DNA from: JBNJEM01 sp051745935
GTDB lineage: Bacteria; Planctomycetota; Planctomycetia; Pirellulales; Pirellulaceae
Direction: 5' to 3'
Assembly (NCBI GenBank): GCA_051745935.1
Contig: JBNJEM010000026.1
Span: 1 to 26,593 of the forward strand
Length of the DNA: 26,593 bases
Shown here: positions 22,615 through 26,593 of the stretch, piece by piece
Layout of the letters: each line of letters starts with the position of its first letter
How positions within the stretch are numbered: the stretch's first letter is position 1
Translations under genes and position numbers: made by a program
Notes under the pieces: model-generated
Told to the model about the DNA's origin: nothing
Databases searched by the model: none
Seen by the model: only the letters and a program-made list of their open reading frames with translations

Positions 22615-24453
22615 ATGCGGGTACACGCCGTGACGCTCACTGTATTGCTTGTTGGTGCCATGCCATTGTGTTGCAATGCGAAAGAGCGAGGGACGTTCGA
22701 TTGGGATCAGTGGCGACATCTTCCGGTGCAGGAAGGCGGCCGCCATAAGCCGTTGGACACCTTGTCCTGGGAAACGTTCCGCATGCTCTCCAATCAAACC
22801 AGCTTCAAGGATTCTGAAAGTAGACAAACACTGGACGCCAATACGCTTTACCTCGTATTGCTGTTTGACTGGCAGGGGTGGGAACAGCCGGAAAACCCTC
22901 ATTTTTCGGCGGGCGTCCAGTCGCGGAGAGTTTACTTTCAGGTTCACAAGCCCGATAAATGGGATCGTGCACCGCTAATCCGCGTCAACTTCCTGGAACT
23001 GCGCGAAGCGTTGGACATGCCGCGGGACGGGAAAACCATATCGCCGCTTGATCTCAGCCAAGCGAGAATTCGGGAGCCTCGTTCCGGTGAAGAAAGGCCC
23101 TTCTTGCGCTGGGCCCAAGAGTTGATCGGTAAAGAACAGGAGGGGCTCACGAGGTTTGAAAAGAAGGCTTTGGAACTGGCTGATAAATTCTGGTCCTATC
23201 AGGACCACCGAATGGGCCGCCGGTTGCGAATCTTTCCCACTCAACACACTCGTGAGGACGAATGGATGAGTGTGGCTTCCTTGATGAACACCACGTTCGA
23301 TGACAAGAACGACCCCACGGGAATGATACGTCGAGTTAAAGGCCAGTTTCAAAAGGTTCGGAATGCGTATCTGACCGGTGCGGCAAAACCATTCAACACG
23401 GCCTCTGCCTCGTTTATTGCCACGCTGCGGAAGCTCGGGCCACGTTTGGGAGCGTATCCCAGCTCCTCGGACATGGACCTAGAAGTGGCGTACAACCGCT
23501 GGGTCCCGTTCCGGTTTTCATGGATATTCATGTCGGTAGCCTTCGTCGGCATGCTGTTGAGTATGGGGACCGGCTGGAAGCCTTTCTACATCGGCGGCTG
23601 GTTGGCCTTCGCAGCCGCACTGGTGGCCATGATCTCGGGATTCACTTTGCGGGTCATGATCTCCGGCAGAGCGCCCGTCACGAATATGTATGAATCCGTG
23701 GTTTATCTTGGATTGGGCGTTGCAATCTTCGGACTGATCTTCGAGTCGATCTATCGTACAAAGTATTCCCTGACCGCCGCTGCGGCTCTAGCGACGTTGG
23801 CGTTGATCTTGGCCGACAACTGCCCGGTCGTCTTGGACTCCAGCCTGCGTCCGCTTCAACCCGTGTTGCGCAGCAATTTCTGGCTGGTCACTCATGTCAT
23901 GACGATCACTCTGAGCTACGCCGCTTTCGCGCTTGCGCTGGGAATTGGAAACATCACCCTGGGCTACTATCTATTCGGTGCAAGCAACCAACAAACAATT
24001 GACAGTCTGACCCGGTTCAACTATCGCGCCATTCAGGTGGGAGTTCTCTTGCTGGCCGCAGGCACAATTCTGGGCGGTGTGTGGGCGGATTACTCCTGGG
24101 GACGCTTCTGGGGATGGGACCCCAAAGAGGTCTGGGCTCTCATCGCCTTGCTCGGATACCTTGCGGTCTTACATGCCCGCTATGCTGGCTGGGTAAAGCA
24201 TCTCGGGCTGGCCGTTCTGTCCGTCCTATGTTTCTCGCTCATTGTGATGGCCTGGTACGGTGTGAACTTTGTTCTCGGTGCAGGGTTGCACAGTTATGGC
24301 TTTGGCGGAGGCGGTCAAGGATGGGTCTTCGGCGGGATGGCTCTGCAGATGCTTTATGTCGTACTCGCGGCATTGAAATCAACACAGCGCGGCTCGGTTG
24401 TCCATGGCGAGTCTTTGCCCGCAGCCACTGCCCGGTCGTTGCCAAGTCAGTGA
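22615..24453 (+). CDS. ccsA: Cytochrome c biogenesis protein CcsA (ResC, System II haem handler)
   Basis: CcsA exports haem and presents it to apocytochrome in the CcsBA synthase. The 612-residue product has a signal-like N-terminus, a soluble periplasmic domain of about 280 residues (FDWDQWRHLPVQEGGRHKPL), and about eight membrane helices from residue about 300 on. The WWD motif is WGRFWGWDPKEVWALIAL at 495-512. The periplasmic histidines expected to flank haem are H427 (LVTHVMTITLSY) and H559 (LHSYGFG). ATG at 22615 has AAGGAG 6 nt upstream. The N-terminal soluble domain makes it longer than the roughly 300-400 residues of simple CcsA proteins. It follows resB by 165 nt, part of which is repeat copy 5. 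Confidence 0.94.
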   Translation: MRVHAVTLTVLLVGAMPLCCNAKERGTFDWDQWRHLPVQEGGRHKPLDTLSWETFRMLSNQTSFKDSESRQTLDANTLYLVLLFDWQGWEQPENPHFSAGVQSRRVYFQVHKPDKWDRAPLIRVNFLELREALDMPRDGKTISPLDLSQARIREPRSGEERPFLRWAQELIGKEQEGLTRFEKKALELADKFWSYQDHRMGRRLRIFPTQHTREDEWMSVASLMNTTFDDKNDPTGMIRRVKGQFQKVRNAYLTGAAKPFNTASASFIATLRKLGPRLGAYPSSSDMDLEVAYNRWVPFRFSWIFMSVAFVGMLLSMGTGWKPFYIGGWLAFAAALVAMISGFTLRVMISGRAPVTNMYESVVYLGLGVAIFGLIFESIYRTKYSLTAAAALATLALILADNCPVVLDSSLRPLQPVLRSNFWLVTHVMTITLSYAAFALALGIGNITLGYYLFGASNQQTIDSLTRFNYRAIQVGVLLLAAGTILGGVWADYSWGRFWGWDPKEVWALIALLGYLAVLHARYAGWVKHLGLAVLSVLCFSLIVMAWYGVNFVLGAGLHSYGFGGGGQGWVFGGMALQMLYVVLAALKSTQRGSVVHGESLPAATARSLPSQ

Positions 24454-24454
24454 C

Positions 24455-24899
24455 GCTCTTTCGGAAGGTAGAGATGGAGATGGCTGACTTGGGGACAGCA
24501 TGCTGGCGACAGATGGTCGACGGCGAAACGACCCGTTTCATGGGATGGATAGGCGGCACTCACACGATGCGGTATCATGCTCACTATCAGAGCCGTGGAA
24601 TGGGGCATGTTTACCAACAGCGTTAGAAGAGCTTCCCGATTCAGGACGACGACCATTTTTTCGTCGTTTGCCGATACGTTCAGCGTGGCGCTTTGCGGGT
24701 CGGACTGGTCGAGCGAGCCGAACCGTGGCGGCTTGCATCATCATGCCGGCAACCCCTTGAAGCGCGCCCGCGAAACTGATCGTGCGAACGGTCTGGTCAT
24801 GCATCGCCGCCGCGTGGGCCATCGTCTTGCGAACCGGCTTGGTGGATTGGGGGCTGAGCAAATCACCACGAGTGCGTCGTGAAATCAGGTGAATCGAGT
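24455..24899 (-). pseudogene. Degenerate C-terminal remnant of an IS4-type transposase
   Basis: On the minus strand the peptide VRKTMAHAAAMHDQTVRTIS followed by FAGALQGV resembles the IS4-family pattern near the transposase C-terminus (IRxxMAxAA ... LSFxGALQ). Upstream the expected catalytic region is missing and the sequence changes abruptly. Downstream the match appears to continue in a shifted frame (KRRKNGRRP, then LNREALLTLL). No inverted-repeat ends were identified. It is best read as a decayed insertion between ccsA and the toxin-antitoxin-like pair; the boundaries are approximate. Confidence 0.5.
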
Positions 24900-24950
24900 C
24901 AAAGCCGCACGGAGGCTCCAACGACAAAAAGAAAAATAGACCGCGATCCC

Positions 24951-24978
24951 CGGCGCCCGGCGCCCGGCTCCCGGCTCC
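24951..24978. repeat. Short tandem repeat, four 7-bp units CGGCGCC/CGGCTCC
   Basis: Two units of CGGCGCC are followed by two of CGGCTCC, with a partial unit after them. It lies between the transposase remnant and repeat copy 6 in non-coding DNA. It may vary in copy number between strains. Confidence 0.7.
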
Positions 24979-25089
24979 CCGGCTCTCTCCTTTTTCTTTC
25001 AGGCCAAATGCGGGTGATTATCAGCTATCCACCGCTCGACCATGTCTCGGAAGTCAACCGCCTTTTCGAGAAGCTCCTTCAGCTCCGTC

Positions 25090-25545
25090 TCAGTATATTT
25101 CAGGCGGTTGGATTTTTCCGGTTGGAAAGCGGCCCGACGCAAGCCGTCCTCCCGTTGGTCGGACTCGGGGGCGGAGAAAGTCATCCGTGACCGGTATAAC
25201 AACATCGGCGAGATTGTAGTCGACCAGGTTTCGCTTTCGCCGACAGGTGTCGAAATAACTTGCCAAGTTCGCCACGGAGGGGCCTATTGCCAACCGGACG
25301 GCGATAAAGGTGTTTTCGTGATGCCCTCGCTTGGCAGTCACCCGATAGCCGGCACAGGCGATGGCCATTTTGGCGAGCTGCAGGACACAGTTATACGCCG
25401 TCGCGAATCGGCGGTCCTCCGAAAGCCCGGTCAGCGAGGCGTCCCTAAAATCGCGTTCAACCACGGCGCGAAGCCCATCCAGTTCGCCCTTAGTCGTTTC
25501 GTGCCGCTGGACGCGCTTCGTGTTGAGCAATTCTTGCCAGGTCAT
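25090..25545 (-). CDS. HEPN-domain protein (putative toxin) with repeat-encoded C-terminus
   Basis: A 151-residue helical protein starting at ATG 25545 (GTG at 25554 is an alternative; GGTGG lies just upstream). Features typical of small HEPN proteins are FATAYNCVLQLAKMAIACAG, then HHENTFIAVRLA and CRRKRNLVDYNL (residues 101-112). The usual HEPN RNase signature is Rx4-6H; here RNxxDY stands in that position, so nuclease activity is uncertain. From V116 to the stop (about 36 residues) the sequence comes from repeat copy 6 and replaces the normal last helix. The gene overlaps the upstream nucleotidyltransferase gene by 56 nt, the usual layout of MNT-HEPN pairs, where the nucleotidyltransferase neutralises the HEPN protein. 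Confidence 0.75.
   Translation of the reverse strand: MTWQELLNTKRVQRHETTKGELDGLRAVVERDFRDASLTGLSEDRRFATAYNCVLQLAKMAIACAGYRVTAKRGHHENTFIAVRLAIGPSVANLASYFDTCRRKRNLVDYNLADVVIPVTDDFLRPRVRPTGGRLASGRFPTGKIQPPEIY
25094..25200 (-). repeat. Dispersed ~105-bp repeat, copy 6
   Basis: A 107-bp copy in the inverse orientation, with two extra G residues near GACTCGGGGGCGG. It runs from TATATTTCAG to CCGGTATAAC. It overlaps the 3' end of the HEPN gene and supplies its stop codon. Confidence 0.92.
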
Positions 25546-26119
25546 CCGGTCCACCGATGATGAAGAGTTTCTGAGTCTTGATGACAGATGTTAGAAAATG
25601 GTGCCCCTCACGGAGTTTTCGAGAAAACTCCTCCGGCGAGAACACGGTCGGGTTGATCTGGCGGGCGAGCTGCTGCTCGGCTCCGGTGAGTTTCGGCGAG
25701 AGGTCGGAGAGGGTGGTGTCTCCCAGCACCATCAAATCGACATCGCTCTCCGAGATTTCTTCGCCGCGGGCGATGGAGCCGTATACGAAAGCCGCTCGGA
25801 TCGACTTTCTCAGAGGACCCAGGGTCCCCCGCAAGACGTCCACCAGTCCGAGCGTCTTGGTCATGATCCCTTGAAGCTCGGGGAAGATCGGGCAACTCGT
25901 GTCGGGCTTGAAATAGACGTGTTTCCCCTCCTCCCGGCGTAGCAGGATGCCCGCTTCGACCAAAGACGCCATCTCCCGTTGAAGGCTGGAGGAGGACATA
26001 CCGATATGGCGAGCGAGATCGGCTAGGAACCACCACCTTTCAGGGTGCATGAGCGTGGCGGCGAGGATGCAGCGCCGGGTTTTTGGAAAGAGGGCAGAGA
26101 TCAAATCGGTTTTACGCAT
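25490..26119 (-). CDS. Winged-helix/nucleotidyltransferase protein (putative MNT antitoxin)
   Basis: A 209-residue two-domain protein. Residues about 5-70 form a winged helix (FLADLARHIGMSSSSLQREM, then LVEAGILLRREEGKHVYF). Residues about 105-185 are a minimal nucleotidyltransferase with GSIARGE (114-120) and SDVDLMV (125-131); D126 and D128 would be the metal-binding aspartates. In HEPN-MNT modules the nucleotidyltransferase partner acts as antitoxin, in studied cases by adenylylating the HEPN protein. The fused winged helix suggests it also binds its own promoter, where two inverted repeats are found. ATG at 26119 lies inside one of them. The HEPN gene follows with a 56-nt overlap. Confidence 0.82.
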   Translation of the reverse strand: MRKTDLISALFPKTRRCILAATLMHPERWWFLADLARHIGMSSSSLQREMASLVEAGILLRREEGKHVYFKPDTSCPIFPELQGIMTKTLGLVDVLRGTLGPLRKSIRAAFVYGSIARGEEISESDVDLMVLGDTTLSDLSPKLTGAEQQLARQINPTVFSPEEFSRKLREGHHFLTSVIKTQKLFIIGGPDDLARIAQHEARPAARND

Positions 26120-26149
26120 ATAGCGTAATTATGTACGCGATGCGCGTAC
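26112..26149 (-). promoter_or_regulatory. Paired inverted repeats at the start of the nucleotidyltransferase gene
   Basis: TTACGC-ATATA-GCGTAA (26112-26128) covers the start codon. GTACGCG-ATG-CGCGTAC (26133-26149) lies just upstream. Both arms share the half-site TACGC, giving four half-sites in 38 bp. This is what an autoregulatory operator for the winged-helix domain of the adjacent product would look like. Confidence 0.55.
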
Positions 26150-26320
26150 GACACAAGGCCGCCTTTCAGCTTTGCTCTGCCTTCTGCCTCCTCAAGCTCT
26201 CGGCAACGCCTGTCCGGCCTTGGTCATAACTTGGTCCGCGCGAGACCAGAGGAGGGGTATTTGTTCACTCTATGGGCTCCTAAGAAGGGTCCGCCATTTT
26301 ACCCTATTGAAGCCCGATGA

Positions 26321-26593
26321 AGGCGGGTCCAGGCATTGGCCAAGGACAAGAGGCGGATCAAGCAGCTTCGGAAGCAGCTGAGCAGTGTTTCTTGGTTCAT
26401 GGCGATACTGTCGGAGAATGTGGCCCGTCGAGCCAATTTCGAGGATGGTTGCCGCGGCCGCTTCTGGGAGACTCGATTCCGGTGCCGTGAGTGCGCCGAT
26501 CCCAGCGCGATTTTGGTGTGCGGGATCTATGTCGATCTGAATCCGATCAAGGCGGGCGAGGCGGACAGCCCGGAGACGGCGCCGTATACGTCG
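26321..26593 (+). pseudogene. REP-associated (Y1/IS200-like) transposase fragment, runs off the window
   Basis: From 26321 the frame reads AKDKRRIKQLRKQLSSVSWF, then ARRANFEDGCRGRFWETRF and YVDLNPIKAGEADSPETAPY. This closely matches the second half of REP-associated tyrosine transposases (SSxSWFM ... RRANxEDGCxGRFWExRF ... YVDLNPxxAG). A TGA at 26318-26320 closes this frame on the left. The N-terminal half with the HUH motif and catalytic tyrosine region is not recognisable in 26150-26320, so the gene appears 5' truncated or frameshifted. The right end lies outside the window. Confidence 0.7.

Noticed and set aside
1..25200. CRISPR-like repeats
   Set aside because: The 105-bp repeats are scattered kilobases apart in both orientations, without spacers or cas genes.

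Overview
The window reads like a chromosomal segment of a planctomycete-type bacterium: Gram-negative envelope proteins, large multihaem cytochromes c, and remnants of IS4-type and REP-associated (Y1) transposases. The taxonomic guess rests on overall gene style only. No rRNA, tRNA or CRISPR array was seen.

Layout. (1) 202-6215, minus strand: a cytochrome c maturation operon, ccmE-ccmF-ccmA-ccmB-ccmC-ccmD, followed by an exported carboxypeptidase-regulatory-like protein. CcmE carries CxxxY instead of the usual HxxxY, the hallmark of variant System I (I*). No ccmG, ccmH or ccmI is present. (2) 6639-7133, plus strand: an Rrf2-family regulator with three cysteines placed like the IscR Fe-S ligands. 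(3) 7690-14488, plus strand: a tight four-gene operon encoding a tetrahaem cytochrome, a 13-haem cytochrome c fused to a membrane di-haem cytochrome b, a NapC/NirT-anchored 12-haem cytochrome, and a second 13-haem/cytochrome b paralogue. (4) 14839-18731, minus strand: a 14-haem MtrA/DmsE-like lipoprotein and a large outer-membrane beta-barrel of MtrB/PioB type. (5) 19209-24453, plus strand: hemA, resB (ccsB) and ccsA, that is haem-precursor synthesis plus a complete System II cytochrome c maturation pair. (6) 24455-26593: an accessory region with an IS4 remnant, a wHTH-nucleotidyltransferase/HEPN toxin-antitoxin-like pair and a Y1 transposase fragment.

How it fits together (inference). The two 13-haem/cytochrome b proteins have the architecture of Geobacter CbcL. 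The NapC-anchored protein resembles ImcH in its anchor. The 14-haem lipoprotein plus barrel looks like a porin-cytochrome conduit. Together they would move electrons between the quinone pool, the periplasm and the outside of the cell. By motif count the five cytochromes carry 56 c-type haems. Both maturation systems and hemA flank them, so synthesis and use of c-haem are encoded in one place. No surface-exposed terminal cytochrome is visible here.

A roughly 105-bp structured repeat occurs six times (near 1, 3607, 6431, 14704, 22351 and 25094), in both orientations and mostly at gene boundaries. It supplies the N-terminal coding sequence of CcmA and the C-terminal tails and stop codons of ResB and the HEPN protein.
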